The notes beneath the pieces were generated by a model. That model was not told where the DNA came from, made no database searches, and saw nothing but the letters and a program-made list of their open reading frames with translations. DNA of 64,000 nt from Lentilactobacillus kisonensis DSM 19906 = JCM 15041 (GTDB lineage: Bacteria > Bacillota > Bacilli > Lactobacillales > Lactobacillaceae): NCBI RefSeq assembly GCF_001434135.1, contig NZ_AZEB01000005.1, positions 1-64,000 on the forward strand. The letters run 5' to 3'. Of this stretch, positions 42,041 through 54,700 are shown piece by piece. The position numbers and the translations under genes were made by a program. Numbering within the stretch: position 1 is the first letter of the stretch; every line of letters starts with the position of its first letter.

Positions 42041-42396
42041 CGACAGCCAAAAGTTAACTAGTAATGGCTAAGTTGTAACTTGCTTCGTATCGCTTTACAC
42101 GTCTATGTTTCAAAGAAATCTAGTCAGTGCCTAACGATCATCCCCTAATAACGCCTAAAAGTCAGCCAATTAATTTTAAACAGATTTTTTGTATCTGATA
42201 TACCACAGTGATTGACCGTCATCAAATTTTTCTTTATTTTAGTAAACCGTTTTTAACCTATTAAAAAAGACCATTGGCAACATTATGACGCATTACCGAT
42301 GATCTTCTATAAGCAATGTCAGGACATTTCTCCGAGCCTCGCTTGAAGCCCAGAAAGTGATCTTCTGCCCCTTTCAACATTGTAGCCTCATACTCA
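42041..42396. other. Intergenic region after corA
   Basis: 356 AT-rich bases between the corA stop and the hairpin at 42018. I see no ORF, RNA gene or repeat copy. Confidence 0.5.
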
Positions 42397-43305
42397 CTAC
42401 ATTTTGTGTCTCACCCGTAGCAAAACCAGCAGCCAAACAATCGCAAATAACGATATCCCGATCACAATCAACCAAGCACTGCTGAAGGTTGCTAACGGGA
42501 GCTTGACGTTCATGCCATAAAATCCCGTAATAATTGTCGGCACCGCCATCGTTAGTGACCAAATTGTCAGAAATTTCATCGTATCGTTTAAGTTATTATT
42601 GGCAATACTATTAAACGTATGATCAATTCGATCCACCACTTGCGTTTCGATTTCAACCATTCGTTGGACCTGTTCAGCTTCAATGGTCACGTCCTCAAAC
42701 AGATCCCGCTTTTCCTGGTCAGCGCCCTTGCCAAAATGGCTACTCGGCATCCGTCGCAGTAAGCTCAGGTTAAGCTGAACCGCACTGGTTAAAAAGGTTA
42801 ATGTCTGCTGTAAATGAGACAGGGCAATCAAATCAGCATTTTTGGTTTTCCGATTTAACATCTTATCCAGCAAATTCCGTTTCCGAGTGACTGACCTTGC
42901 AATTGGAATATAACTATCAATCAACAAGAACAAAGCTTCGAGGATAAACGAGTCCGTGGTCTTAACTTCTGGGTTTTCAAAGGCCGACTGAAAGGCCTCG
43001 TTCACTTCCGTCATGTGACTTTGATTAAACGTGAAGAGGATCCCCTTATGAATCAAGATTCCAAATGGTTGGGTAATGTAGCGAATATCTTTTTTGTTCA
43101 ACGCATAGGGCGCCAGCATGATAAACAGTTGGTCATCTTCATTAGCGTCATAAACATAATTGGTACTCTCGTCTTTATCAGTAACGTATTCGATAATATC
43201 CTCATCGATACCGTAATCATCTTGAAGTTTTATTTGTTCATCGGGCGTTAACTTGATGGTTTCGATCCATTTTGTTCCATCAATGGTTTTTTCAGGTTTA
43301 ATCAT
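42397..43305 (-). CDS. corA: CorA family Mg2+/Co2+ transporter
   Basis: 302 residues. A large N-terminal cytoplasmic domain with long helices is followed by two C-terminal membrane helices. The pore motif GMN is in TGFYGMNVKLP, and the preceding helix ends in NDTMKFLTIWSLTMAVPTIITG. Forms a homopentameric channel importing magnesium. The start follows GGGGACTGCTCAT. A promoter was not identified; single gene. Confidence 0.93.
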   Translation of the reverse strand: MIKPEKTIDGTKWIETIKLTPDEQIKLQDDYGIDEDIIEYVTDKDESTNYVYDANEDDQLFIMLAPYALNKKDIRYITQPFGILIHKGILFTFNQSHMTEVNEAFQSAFENPEVKTTDSFILEALFLLIDSYIPIARSVTRKRNLLDKMLNRKTKNADLIALSHLQQTLTFLTSAVQLNLSLLRRMPSSHFGKGADQEKRDLFEDVTIEAEQVQRMVEIETQVVDRIDHTFNSIANNNLNDTMKFLTIWSLTMAVPTIITGFYGMNVKLPLATFSSAWLIVIGISLFAIVWLLVLLRVRHKM

Positions 43306-43354
43306 ATGAGCAGTCCCCTTATTTTTAACTACTTTTATCTTACCCTAAAAGAAA

Positions 43355-43387
43355 AGAAGCTGCAGGCAAAATTGCCAAGCAACTTCT
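43355..43387 (-). terminator. mntH terminator
   Basis: AGAAGCTGCAGGCAA / TTGCCAAGCAACTTCT flanked by T-rich sequence on the minus strand. Confidence 0.7.
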
Positions 43388-43504
43388 CGTTTTCTTAAAT
43401 ACTTTTATAAAGAGTGCGCGTCACTAAGAAATGATAGTCGGAGCATCCTGTTCTTTAGGTGAAGGATCAACGTCCGCATACTTTTTATAAAGGAATTTAA
43501 GCTC

Positions 43505-44878
43505 TTACTTCACTATTCCAAGTGATTGAAAAATCAAGTAAATGTTCAACACAATCAGCACAATCGTTGCAATCCAAGCTGCATACTTCACCCAAGCGCG
43601 ATTGACAAATTCACCCATCAACTTCTTGTTACTGGTGAAGAGTACTAGTGGGACCACCGCAAATGGCAAGGCAATACTCAAGAATACTTGGGACAACGTC
43701 AGTAGGTCCTCTATCTTGGCTTCATTGCCGTGATAGTAAATTGCAAAGGCAATCACTGGTGAAACTGACAGGAGCCGGGTTAACAACCGTTGTGCCCACA
43801 AAGGCATCTTTAAGTGAATGAACCCTTCCATGATGATTTGACCTGAAAGCGTTCCAGTAATCGTTGAACTTTGGCCCGATGACAGTAAGGCAACGGCGAA
43901 CAACATACTCAACAGTGGGCTGGCAATTGATCCAACAATATGGGAGTTACTCAAGGCGTTGAACAGGTCGACAAACCGGCCGAGTTGGCTGTCCGTTCCG
44001 AAGAATAATGCAGCTCCAAGTACCAGTAACAAGCTGTTAACAACAAAGGCAATCGTCAATTGAATATTTGAATCAATCGTCGTGAACTTGATAGCCTTCT
44101 TAACAGCGCCCCGATCATTGCGGTCAAGTGCACGGGTTTGAGAAATTGACGATCCCAGGTAAAGGTCATGGGGCATTACCGTTGCCCCAACAATCCCAAG
44201 GGCTAAATACAACATTGACTTGTTAGTGACAATGTCAGTTGATGGGAAGTAGCCTTCCAATAGTTCGGTTACTTGCGGTCCTGATAAGAAAACTTCATAT
44301 GAGAAGACCAGTAGGATAACTGCAACCAAGGTCGCCACAATTGCTTCAATCTTTCGGAATCCTAACTTCATTAATAATAGCAGGATCAACACGTCAGCAC
44401 TCGTAATCAAGATTCCAACGATTAAAGGAATATTGAACAATAACTTAATCGCAATCGCAGAGCCAATAATTTCAGCAATATCGGTTGCCATAATTGCTAA
44501 CTCGGTAATTATCCAAAGTACAAATCCAACCCGCTTAGAGGTCTTCTCACGGGTTAATTGAGCTAAATCCTTCCCAGTAACAATCCCTAATCTAGCAGAC
44601 ATTGCTTGCAGCAGCATCGCAATTAAGCTTGAAATCAGGACAACGGACAGCAAACTATACTTAAACTGAGCACCACCGGCGATTGACGTAATCCAGTTCC
44701 CTGGATCCATATAGCCGACTGCAATCAGGATTCCCGGTCCGGTATAGGTGAGTAACGTCTTCCAGAAGCCGGCATTGTCTGGTACCTTGATACTGCCGTT
44801 AACTTCATCCAGACTCTTACTCGGTGTTTCTTCAAATGAAAATAACTTCTTCTTTGGTTCCATAGTGTTCTCTCGCAT
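43505..44878 (-). CDS. mntH: Nramp-family Mn2+ transporter
   Basis: 457 residues with about 11 helices. Metal-binding DPGNW in helix 1 ([10 protein letters not shown]) and the helix 6 motif [11 protein letters not shown] are intact. Imports manganese with protons, important for lactobacilli that use Mn against oxygen stress. The start ATG follows GAGGGCTTTCGAA; a second ATG five codons later is possible. The promoter overlaps a palindrome that could be an MntR box. Confidence 0.95.
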   Translation of the reverse strand: MRENTMEPKKKLFSFEETPSKSLDEVNGSIKVPDNAGFWKTLLTYTGPGILIAVGYMDPGNWITSIAGGAQFKYSLLSVVLISSLIAMLLQAMSARLGIVTGKDLAQLTREKTSKRVGFVLWIITELAIMATDIAEIIGSAIAIKLLFNIPLIVGILITSADVLILLLLMKLGFRKIEAIVATLVAVILLVFSYEVFLSGPQVTELLEGYFPSTDIVTNKSMLYLALGIVGATVMPHDLYLGSSISQTRALDRNDRGAVKKAIKFTTIDSNIQLTIAFVVNSLLLVLGAALFFGTDSQLGRFVDLFNALSNSHIVGSIASPLLSMLFAVALLSSGQSSTITGTLSGQIIMEGFIHLKMPLWAQRLLTRLLSVSPVIAFAIYYHGNEAKIEDLLTLSQVFLSIALPFAVVPLVLFTSNKKLMGEFVNRAWVKYAAWIATIVLIVLNIYLIFQSLGIVK

Positions 44879-44952
44879 TTCGAAAGCCCTCTTTCCATTG
44901 GTTTGAAATTCAGGTCAGTTATTTGAATGAACTCAACTAATTGCCGATAGTT

Positions 44953-44987
44953 ATTATAGGCTGATCCTATTTTTAGTCAACCCTAAA
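44953..44987 (-). promoter_or_regulatory. mntH promoter with candidate MntR operator
   Basis: Minus strand TTGACT (44975-44980), 16 bases, TATAAT (44953-44958). The interrupted palindrome TTTAGTCAACCCTAAA (44972-44987) covers the -35, a suitable place for Mn-dependent repression by a DtxR/MntR protein. Confidence 0.65.
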
Positions 44988-45373
44988 CTATTTGTGATAA
45001 GTGGGTGAAAATAAATGCTACCGATTACATCATTAGCAAATCCATCTTTCGAAGCTTTCTTTTTTATTTTTGATCCATATTCATTATAACCTCTTTTGGT
45101 GATAATTTAACCGTTATATTATAGATGGAATTCATATTAAGCAGGTCCGCCTTTAGCCACAAAATCCATCAGTCCCTGGTATCCTTTTTGGACTTCATCA
45201 TGTTTTTTTGACTTATCTGGTCTAAATCATTGCTATTTTGGATGATGGCTGTTAAAGTATAGATAATGTATTTATACTTCGAAACAAGGTACACCGTTCT
45301 ATTAAGAATGATCCCTATTTTCAAGTTTCAAATGCAAATATAACGGCGCAAAGCGCATGGAGGTTTCATTCTT
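44988..45373. other. Divergent gap and csp leader
   Basis: Holds the cold-shock gene promoter (TATAGATAAT near 45258-45267) and an approximately 100-base 5' untranslated leader typical of cold-shock mRNAs. No gene is seen. Confidence 0.5.
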
Positions 45374-45580
45374 ATGGAACAAGGTACAGTTAAATGGTTT
45401 AATGGCGACAAGGGTTACGGATTTATCACTTTAGAAGACGGCAAGGACGTATTTGTTCACTTCTCAGCTATCAATGCTGACGGTTACAAGACCCTTGAAG
45501 AAGGCCAACATGTTACCCTTGACGTTGAAGACAGCGACCGTGGCCCACAAGCTGCTAACGTTTCTGTTGTAAACGACTAA
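45374..45580 (+). CDS. csp: Cold-shock protein
   Basis: 68 residues, one CSD domain. RNP-1 is KGYGFITL and RNP-2 is VFVHFSAI; N-terminal [13 protein letters not shown] is characteristic. Binds single-stranded RNA and DNA as an RNA chaperone. The start follows GGAGGTTTCATTCTT. A long AT-rich leader and a terminator bracket the gene. Confidence 0.97.
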   Translation: MEQGTVKWFNGDKGYGFITLEDGKDVFVHFSAINADGYKTLEEGQHVTLDVEDSDRGPQAANVSVVND

Positions 45581-45594
45581 TTTAATTTAGTAAT

Positions 45595-45624
45595 AAAAAG
45601 TCTCCTGTGAGGGGCTTTTTATTT
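45595..45624 (+). terminator. csp terminator
   Basis: AAAAAGTCTCCTGTGAGGGGCTTTTTATTTT.. short hairpin (AAAAGTCTCCT with AGGGGCTTTT) and T-run. Confidence 0.75.
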
Positions 45625-45641
45625 TGCTTAATTTTAAGTAA

Positions 45642-45690
45642 GACAAAAAACGGGTTACACCCCAGCTGAGGTGCAACCCGTTTTTTGTCG
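45642..45690 (-). terminator. Terminator of the giant surface-protein gene
   Basis: GACAAAAAACGGGTTGCACC / GGTGTAACCCGTTTTTTGTC, a long hairpin placed just after the stop. Confidence 0.9.
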
Positions 45691-45704
45691 ATTATCCAAA
45701 CAAA

Positions 45705-48700
45705 CTACTTTTTGGTAACTGATACATATTTTTGATTTGCTGTGACATAGTCGCCATTAGTTAACTGGAATCTGGTGACACTGCCTTTTACCACGATTCG
45801 CTTGACTTTGAGTGTCGTTCCTTTCTTGAGCCGTTTGCCTTGCTTAGAAGTCAATCGGCTGTTCTTATATTTGAAGATTCCCTTGGTATTCTTGACGGTT
45901 ACTTTATAACCAGTCAACTTGCCGGTGTAGTATGCCTTTTTAACCTTGGTTCCCTTTACGAAGCCTTGGCTAGCCGTGACATATTTACCGTTTGTCAGGA
46001 GATATCTTGTCGTTTTACCAGAACGAACGATCCGAGCGACGTGTAGAACAGTACCAGCCTTTACATAACGTCCCTTCTTAGCCTTCTTGAACGTCTTACC
46101 AGAATACTCATACAACCCCTTGGCATTAGCTACATAAAGAACTGAATTCTTGTAGAGATCGTCATTGTACTTGGAAGCAATCGTCGTAAAGCCGGTAAAG
46201 GTCTTCAATCCAGTTACATGAGAACCATCAGTCAAAATCAACTGCGTCTTATCGCCGACTTTTTCAACTCGTACCACATGCAAAACTGTACCAGCTGGAA
46301 TGTAGTTGATTCGTTTACCACTTGCCGTGTAACGATACAATCCCTTTCGAGTAGTCGTTGTCTTGCCAGAAAGCGTTGTCCAGTAATTATTGGCAGTCTT
46401 AGCAGCCGCACTCGACGTACTAGTAGAGGCACTAGTTGATGGCGTTGCTGATGAAGAAGTGGCCGATGAGCTGGTATTGGCTGATGTTCCAGAACCGCCA
46501 GCAATACCACCACTTATTGAACCACCGCCATTTGTCGATGTCGTCGCAGCAGCACTAATTGCTTGGGCAGCACTTGTTGCAGCACTGGCAGCCGTACTGT
46601 TTACAGCGGCACTAGCAGCACTCGCAGCTGAAGTAGCAGCGGAGGCAGCAGCCGAGGCAGCGGCACTCGCTTGTTCTGAAGCATCTTTACCAGCTGCAGA
46701 AGCACTCGCAGCAGCCGAAGCCGCCGCACTGGCTACAGCAGCACTGGCACTTGTAGCGGCACTCACTTGAGCACTTGCAATTGCGGCACTGGTAGCAGCC
46801 GAAGCCGAAGCAGCAGCGCTCGCTACGGCAGCACTCGCAGCACTATTCTTTTCAACAGCCTCGCTAGCAGCTGCGCTAATAGCAGCACTAGCTGAGTCCG
46901 CAGCACTGGTTGCTGCCGTTGACGTTGCAGTGGAAGCAGCGGAGGCAGCTGTAGATGTCGCAGCAGAAACAGCGGCACTGACTTGCTCTGATGTCGTCTT
47001 GCCAGCAGAACTGGCCGAGTCGGCAGCACTCTTTGCAGCGGAAGCAGCAGCACTCGCAGCGGCAGATGAAGCATCAGCAGCACTTTGAGCGGCACTCGCA
47101 GCAGCACTGATTGCTTTGACAGCACTTGTTGCTGCACTAGCCGCAGCTGATGAAGTAGCAGCCGAAGCCGAAGCAGCGGCACTAACTGCCGCACTTGTAG
47201 CAGCAGAGGCAGCAGCACTTGCTTGCTCTGAAGCATCCTTGCCAGCTGTAGAAGCACTAGCAGCAGCAGAGGCAGCAGCACTCGCAATTGCGGCACTCGC
47301 ACTAGCAGAACCACTGGCGGCAGCACTGGCAATCGCTTCACTGGCAGCAGTAGAAGCGCTCTTTGCGGCACTCGCTGCGGCACTGGCAGCTGCACTACCC
47401 TTTTCGGCAGCTTCACTAGCAGCAGCACTGATTGCGGCTGAAGCCGAAGCAGCGGTGCTTGCGGTAGCAGCACTTTGAGCGGCACTCGCAGCTGAATTGG
47501 CAACTACTGCAGCAGCAGAGGCGGCAGCACTCGCTTGTTCAGAAGCGTTCTTACCGGCCGCGCTTGCTGAAGCAGCAGCACTCTTTGCAGCACTGGTAGC
47601 GGCATCTGCAGCAGCACTGGCTGAATCTGCAGCACTTTGAGCAGCACTGGCGGCATCACTGATTGCTTTAGCGGCACTCGCAGCGGCGCTCGCAATTGCT
47701 TCACTTGTAGCGGTAGAAGCAGCACTCGCAGCGGAAGTAGCAGCACTGGCGGCAGCGGAAGCAGCAGCACTCGCTTGTTCTGACGCATTCTTGCCAGCTG
47801 CACTAGCAGAGGCAGCAGCACTCGCAGAATTTGCCGCGCTGGTTTCAGCACTGACAGCAGCACTGGCTACCGCTGCACTCGCGGATTTAGCAGCACTCGC
47901 AGCAGCTTCACTGGCAGCACTTCCCTTTTCAGCAGCAGCACTCGCAGCAGCACTGATTGCGGCACTGGCGGAAGCCGAGGCAGCAGAAGCAGCACTCGCA
48001 GCGGCGCTTTGAGCAGCACTGGCAGCATCGCTGATTGCTTTAGCGGCACTGGCGGCAGCACTGGCAATTGCAGCACTTTCAGCGGCGGAGGCCGATTTAG
48101 CGGCAGAGGCAGCAGCACTCGCAGCTGCAGAAGCAGCAGCACTCGCTTGTTCAGAAGCATTCTTACCGGCAGCACTAGCTGAGGCAGCAGCTTCACTGGC
48201 AGCACTACCCTTTTCAGCAGCGGCACTCGCAGCGCTACTAATGGCAGCACTAGCTGATTCGGATGCGGCAGAAGCAGCAGCCGAGGCAGCAGCACTCGCA
48301 CTTTCAGCAGCGGAAACAGCACTCGCTGCAGCACTGGCGGCAGCGGAAGCAGCAGCACTAGCTTGCTCAGAAGCATTCTTACCTGCAGTCGAAGCTGAGG
48401 CAGCAGCACTTGCTGCAGCAGAAGCAGCGGCACTGGCGGCAGCACTCGCAGCTTCACTTGCTTTTTGAGCATTAGTCTGAGCAGCAGAAGCAGCAGTAGA
48501 AGCTTTTGACGCTGAAGCAGCAGCACTTGCAGCTGAAGCGGCAGCACTCGCAGCAATATCTTTTGCAGCACTCGTACCAATCTGATCAGCAGCAGCACTC
48601 GCACTTTCAGCAGCAGAAGCCGCGCTTGCAGCAGCGACACTTGCTGACTTAGCAGCAGAAGCAGCAGTAGAAGCAGCATTTGATGCCGTTGTATTATCAC

Positions 48701-51700
48701 CATCACTAGCCGCACTGGCTGCAACGTTAGCGGCACTCGTAGCCAAGCTGGCAGCGGCACTCGCTTGAGCAGAAGCATCACTTGCCGCCACAGAACCCGC
48801 ATTAATGGCCGCCGAAGCGCTGGCACTGGCAGCTGTGCTAGAAGCTACTGCACTAGTATACGATTCACCTGCTTCACTAGCAGCCGTCGCAGCGGAGGTA
48901 GCATTAGCTGCGGCGCTCTTAGAATTTGCCAAAGCCGCACTAGCAGAAGCCACTGCAGCAGAAGCACTCGCTGCAGCTTCAGGAGTCTTAGCAATCGAGG
49001 CAGCAGCTGAAGCAGCTGAAGCGGCGGCACTCGCAGCTGAAGCGGCAATGCTGGCACTGGTAGCAGCAGAAGCAGCCGCACTCGCTGCATTCCTTGCAAC
49101 AATTGAAGCAGACTTAGCGTCAGAAACGGTTGCCGCACTTTTGGCAACTGCCGCGGCACTAATTGCAGATGAAGCATTTACTGAAGCAATATTAGCAGCG
49201 GAGGCAGCAGCTTCACTCGCAGCACTAGCAGCGGAAGCACCACTAGTTACTGTGGCATTAGCTGAACTGATAGCGGCACTGTCTGCGTCTGCGGAACTTT
49301 GAGCAGCACTGGCAGCATCACTAATTGCTTTAGCAGCACTCGCTGTTGCATCAGAAATTGCAGCACTTTCAGCAGCAGAAGCTGATTTGGCAGCCGAGGC
49401 AGCGGCACTGGTAGCAGCCGAAGCAGCAGCACTCGCTTGTGCCGAAGCATCTTGACCAGCAGCCGAAGCACTCGCTGCAGCTTCACTGGCAGCAGCGGAA
49501 GCAGCAGCACTCGCGGCATTTGCAGCGGACGTTGCAGCACTTTCAGCCGCACTCGCTACCGCAGCACTCGCTGATTTAGCAGCCGAGGTGGCAGCACTCG
49601 CTGCGGCACTCCCCTTTTGAGCAGCTTGACTAGCGGCATCGCCAATAGCCGCACTCGCAGAGGCCGAAGCAGCGGAGGCAGCAACACTCGCTGCAACACT
49701 AGCCGAGGCAGCAGCGGAAGCAGCACTCGCTGCGGCACTGGCGGCAGCGGAAGCAGCAGCGCTGGCTTGTGCTGAAGCATCTTGACCAGCAGCCGAAGCA
49801 CTCGCAGCAGCGGCTGATGCAGCCGAGGCAACGGCGGCAGCAGAAGCTGAAGCAGTATTTGCAGCACTTTGAGCGGCACTGGCAGCATCACTAATTGCTT
49901 TAGCAGCACTCGCGGTTGCATCAGAAATTGCAGCACTAGCAGCGGCACTGGCTGATTTGGCAGCCGAAGCAGCGGCACTCGCTGCGGCTGAAGCAGCAGC
50001 GCTGGCTTGTGCTGAAGCATCTTGACCCGCGGCCGAGGCACTGGCGGCAGCAGCACTCGCGGCAGCGGAAGCAGCAGCACTCGCGGCATTTGCAGCGGAC
50101 GTTGCAGCACTTTCAGCCGCACTCGCTACAGCGGCACTCGCTGACATGGCAGCTGATGCGGCAGCACTCGCAGCGGCACTTCCTTTCTGAGCAGCTTGAC
50201 TAGCGGCATCGCTAATAGCAGTGCTAGCCGATGCTGAAGCTGCGTTCGCAGCATCGGAGGCAGCAGCACTGGCCGAAGCAGCCGCAGAAGCAACGCTCGC
50301 GGTCGCACTGGCGGCGGCAGAAGCAGCGGCGCTGGCTTGTGCTGAAGTGTCTTGCCCCGCAGCACTCGCACTCGCTGCAGCACTCTTGGCAGCACTCTGA
50401 GCAGCACTAGCCGCACCCGATGTAGCAGCACTAATTTGATCAGCAGCAGAGGTAGCAACACTCGCTGCGGAAGCAGCACTTTCAGCGGCGGAGGCAGCAC
50501 TGGCCGCAGCAGCACTAGCACTTTTAGCAGCTGCACTCGCTGCACTGGTTCCTGCTTGACTGGCCGCACTAGCCGCACTGGTTGATGCACTAGCGGCACT
50601 AGCGGCAGCAGCACTCGCTACAGCGGCAGCACTTCTAGCAGCACTCGCTGCGGCACTCGCTGCGGCACTCGCTGCGGTATTATCAGAAGCAGCTGAAGCG
50701 GAGGTAGCAGCACTCGCTGCGGAGGCAGCAACACTGGCAGCACTCGCAGCTGAAGCACTCGCCGTCTTGGCATTATCAGCAGCTGAGTTAGCGGCAGCAG
50801 AAGCACTCGCAGTTGTTGTCGCATCAGAGATAGCTGCACTGGTATAAGCATCTGCAGCTTCACTAGCAGCAGTAGAAGCAACCTTGGCAGCACTAGCAGC
50901 GGATTTAGCATTATCTAAAGCCGCACTGGCTGATTTAGCAGCACTGGCAGCAGCTTCACTCGCAGCTGGCGTTCCTGCAACAATTGCAGCACTAGAAGCA
51001 GCGGAGGCAGCAGTAGAAGCATTTGCAGCAGCAACACTAGCACTCGTGGCAGCGCTATTAGCCGCACTTGCCGCAGCGCTGGCAGCAACTGAAGCAGATT
51101 TAGCATCACTGACGGTTGTTGCCGTCTTGCCAGCAGAAGCAGCACTCGTTGCTGTGGCTTCATTTTCAGCAGCAACACTCGCAGCATTGCTTGCAGCAAC
51201 ACTCGCACTTGCTGCCGTATTTGCGCCACTGGTTATCGTCGAAATTGCGGCACTCGTGGCAGCCGAAGCCAAATCGCTGGCAGTTTTAATAGCTGCAGAA
51301 GCACTAGCAGCAGCACTGGTTGCCACACTTTGAGCAGAAGCGGCAGCACTATTTGCCGTGCTAGCAGCTGCAGATACAGCATCACTAACAGCAGCAGATG
51401 CACTCTTTCCTGCTGAAGTAGCTGAGGCAGCCGCAGAATCGGCAGCCGACTTAACAGCAGCACTAGCGGAATTAGCAGCTGAAGCAACGGCATCACTAGC
51501 AGCATTAGCGGCGCTTGTAGCAATGCTTTGAGCCGAACTTCCAGCAGAATCGGCGGCTGATTGGATCGCAGCACTGGCCGAGGCAGAGGCTGAATTAATG
51601 GCATCACTAGCAGCCCTTTGAGCAGCTGAAGTAGCAGCAACAACTGCTGCACTCGCTTGTTCAGAAGCATTCTTTCCAGCCACACTAGCGGAAGCAATGG

Positions 51701-54700
51701 CCTCAGAAGCGGCTGTGCTAGCGGAAGCTGCTGCAGAGGTTTGATTTGCCGTACTCTGGTTAAGTGCCGCAATTAATGAATCAGTGGCCGCACTGGCAAA
51801 CTCGGAAGCTGACGCAGCACTAGCCGAAGCAATCTTGGCAGCACTAGCAGCGGCACTGGCTGCGGAACTAGCCGAATTAAGGCTTGCCGAAGCGGCGGAC
51901 GTATTGCCTGCCGCACTCGCAGCGCTTTGAGCAACCGCAAATTCACTGGCGGTCTGATTAGCTGCACTGGTTGCTATGCTAGCAGCAGCCGATGCAATAG
52001 CGGCAGCACTCGTTGCAGCACTCTTAGCCAACGTTGCTGAGGTGACATCCCCAGCCTTAGCAGCCGAAGCCGCACTGGCTGCAGCGGCACTGGCACTTTG
52101 ATAAGCAGCCGATGCAGAAGCTACCTGATCGCTAGCAATCGCAGCCACACTCTGGGCATCGCTAGCAGCCGACACAGCAGCTGATTCAGCCTTCGTTTTA
52201 GCTTGAGCATTTGCAGCACTAGCAGCTGATACGGCATTGTTATATGCGGCACTGGCAGCTGCGGCACTGGCAACCGCGTTAGAAGCGGCCGCACTTGCAG
52301 ATTGATAAGCATTCGCCGCACTAGTAGCCGCACTGGCAGCCGAGCTAGCTTGATCCTGGGCGTCCGCATATGAAGCATCACTTGTCGAAATTGTTTTGGC
52401 AAGATCAGCAGCACTGGCAGCGGCTGCTGAAGCCGCACTCGCAGCAGTAGAAGCAGCCAAAGCAGCACTGGTGGCATTACTTCCAGCAGCACTCGCAGCA
52501 GCACTTGCTACGGCTGCTGAAGTTAAATCACCGTTTTTAACAGCAGTGGTAATTGAATCACTGGCAGCACTAGCAGCGGCAGAAGCACTTTGAGCAGCAC
52601 TCGCAGCCGTACTTGCATTCGCCGCTTGGGCATCAGCATTGGCTGCAGCTGAAGTGATCGCCTGCGTATTTGTCTGGGAAACCAATGCCTTTACAGCATT
52701 ATTTAAGTTAGTGGTTGCTGTTAGAATATCTGTAGCACTCACTTTACTCAAATCTGCTTTAGCACTGGCTGAAAGCGTTTCAGCGGCCGCTAATGCAGTT
52801 TTAACCGCATTATAACTAGTCGTCGTGTACTTGGTTGAATCAATCGCGCTCGCAGCACTAATTGCCTGATCCAAACCAGAGGTACTCTTAGTAGCTTCCG
52901 TTAATGCCTTATTCAACGCAGCCGCAGCTGAATCTGCACTACTCTGTGTCACAGCAGCCGAAGTTGTCATTTGGTTTTCAGTGGCTTGCGCAGAAGTCAA
53001 AATGCTTTGAGCATCCGAAAGTGTCGATACCAAAGCATTCCATTCATCCGAAGTTGCCTGAGTAGAACCTTGTCCGGCAGCAACAGCAGCACTAGCAGCT
53101 GAAACAGCAGCACTCAATGCACTGGTATCAGTTGGTACATAGAAGTGCCCAGTAACGGTATTTTCAAGACCGCTGACCGTTGTCCCACTCGGTTGAATAT
53201 CATTATTCCCGGTTGAAATACCGGTTTGAACCCGAGTCGTTGCATCCACGTATTGACCAGCCTTCAAAGCAGGGATCGAAATTGACCACTTGCCGTTGGC
53301 GTCCGCTTGGATGGTTGATTGGTATGCCCGGGATCCATCAGAATTGTAAATTGAAACTTGAACGGTATAAACGTTAAGGTCGCCTGAAGCAAGCGAGCTA
53401 GTCTTCGAACTACTAATAGCATCACTAAAGCTAGTACCAACTGGTGTGATCGTCGTAATCGTCCCGTCAAGGGTTTGTGATCCTTGGCTCATTGAATTAA
53501 AGTCAACGTTAACGTACGGCGTTTGACCATCTTGCAGGCCATTTGACAAATAACCTACAGTACCATTCGTAACCTGGCCAGATGCACTAACTCGCTGAAC
53601 CTGAGCTGTAATGACGTCACCAGTATTCAAGGTGGTCCCAGAAACAACGTTGCCATTCTTATTACCAAACGATGCTGAGAAAGTACCGTCGGAATTAACC
53701 GCCGTGGTAACTGTTTGCCCTGTGGTCTTATCAGTAACGATCACCTGCAGCACATCGCCACTATTATTAGAAGCAGCCGCTGCAGAGAAGGCAGCTGAAT
53801 CAAGTTTGCCACTAACGGTGTTTGTCCCTTCAGCAATCACTCTGGTCAAGCTGCCACTGGTAACTGCTGGAACGGCACTTTGAATACCTGCAGACAAGGT
53901 TGCCAATCCACCGGTGGCGCCAGAACTCCAATCAGTGCCAGTTTGAGAACTACCAGAAGTCGTGCCGTAAACGTTGGCAAAAGTGGTGGCATCACTGAGG
54001 GTCTTCCCCTGGGTCGTTGAAAATCCAGTGGCACCAGCAGTAACTGTAATCGTGTTGGCCGCCGTTACAGCATCTGAACTAGCATCGCTCGCGAGCGTTA
54101 CTCGTTGCAAATATGTGCCAGTATCAGCAGACCATGTCTTTAAATTCAAAGTAAAGACATAGCCAGCAGCAGTGGTCCCACCACCAATCACTTTACTATT
54201 AACGGTGAAGACTGTTTGCCCTTGGCTATTAACAGAAGTCGTAACTTGAAAATCACCAGTATTAATTGCATTAGCCAGAGTAGTTGTTTTAGTGGTATCC
54301 AAAACGGACACAGTAGTTCCAAGAATATTTATACCACCTGAGGTGACCGATTTCATTCCGGTACCGGCACTACTACTACCACCCGCTTCATAGTAAGAAG
54401 CTGTAACATACTTTTGCCAGTCACTACTATTGAAAAACGTTGTCAAGGTAGTTGGCAAAGTAAACGTTGTTGTATAACCGTTTCCCACTGAAAGTAAATT
54501 GGAAATTGAGGAAGCATCCCCAAAAGTAATGGTCCCAGCGCTAGCATTAATCGTGTTAGTTGCCTGACTTTCTAAACTATCATCTTTGAGATCATTGTTC
54601 GTCCCATAGACATAGAAGTAAACACCAGTATTCAAACTAATCGACCCACCACCAGTCTTAGACAAGTTGGCGGTATAAAAGTTCACGGTGTTATATGCCG

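Noticed and set aside
46238-52600. Long Leu/Pro/Arg/Val-rich and Ala-rich frames overlapping the giant gene on both strands
   Set aside because: They are shadows of the Ala/Ser codon repeats (GCA/AGT in other frames), with no SD and no recognisable domain.
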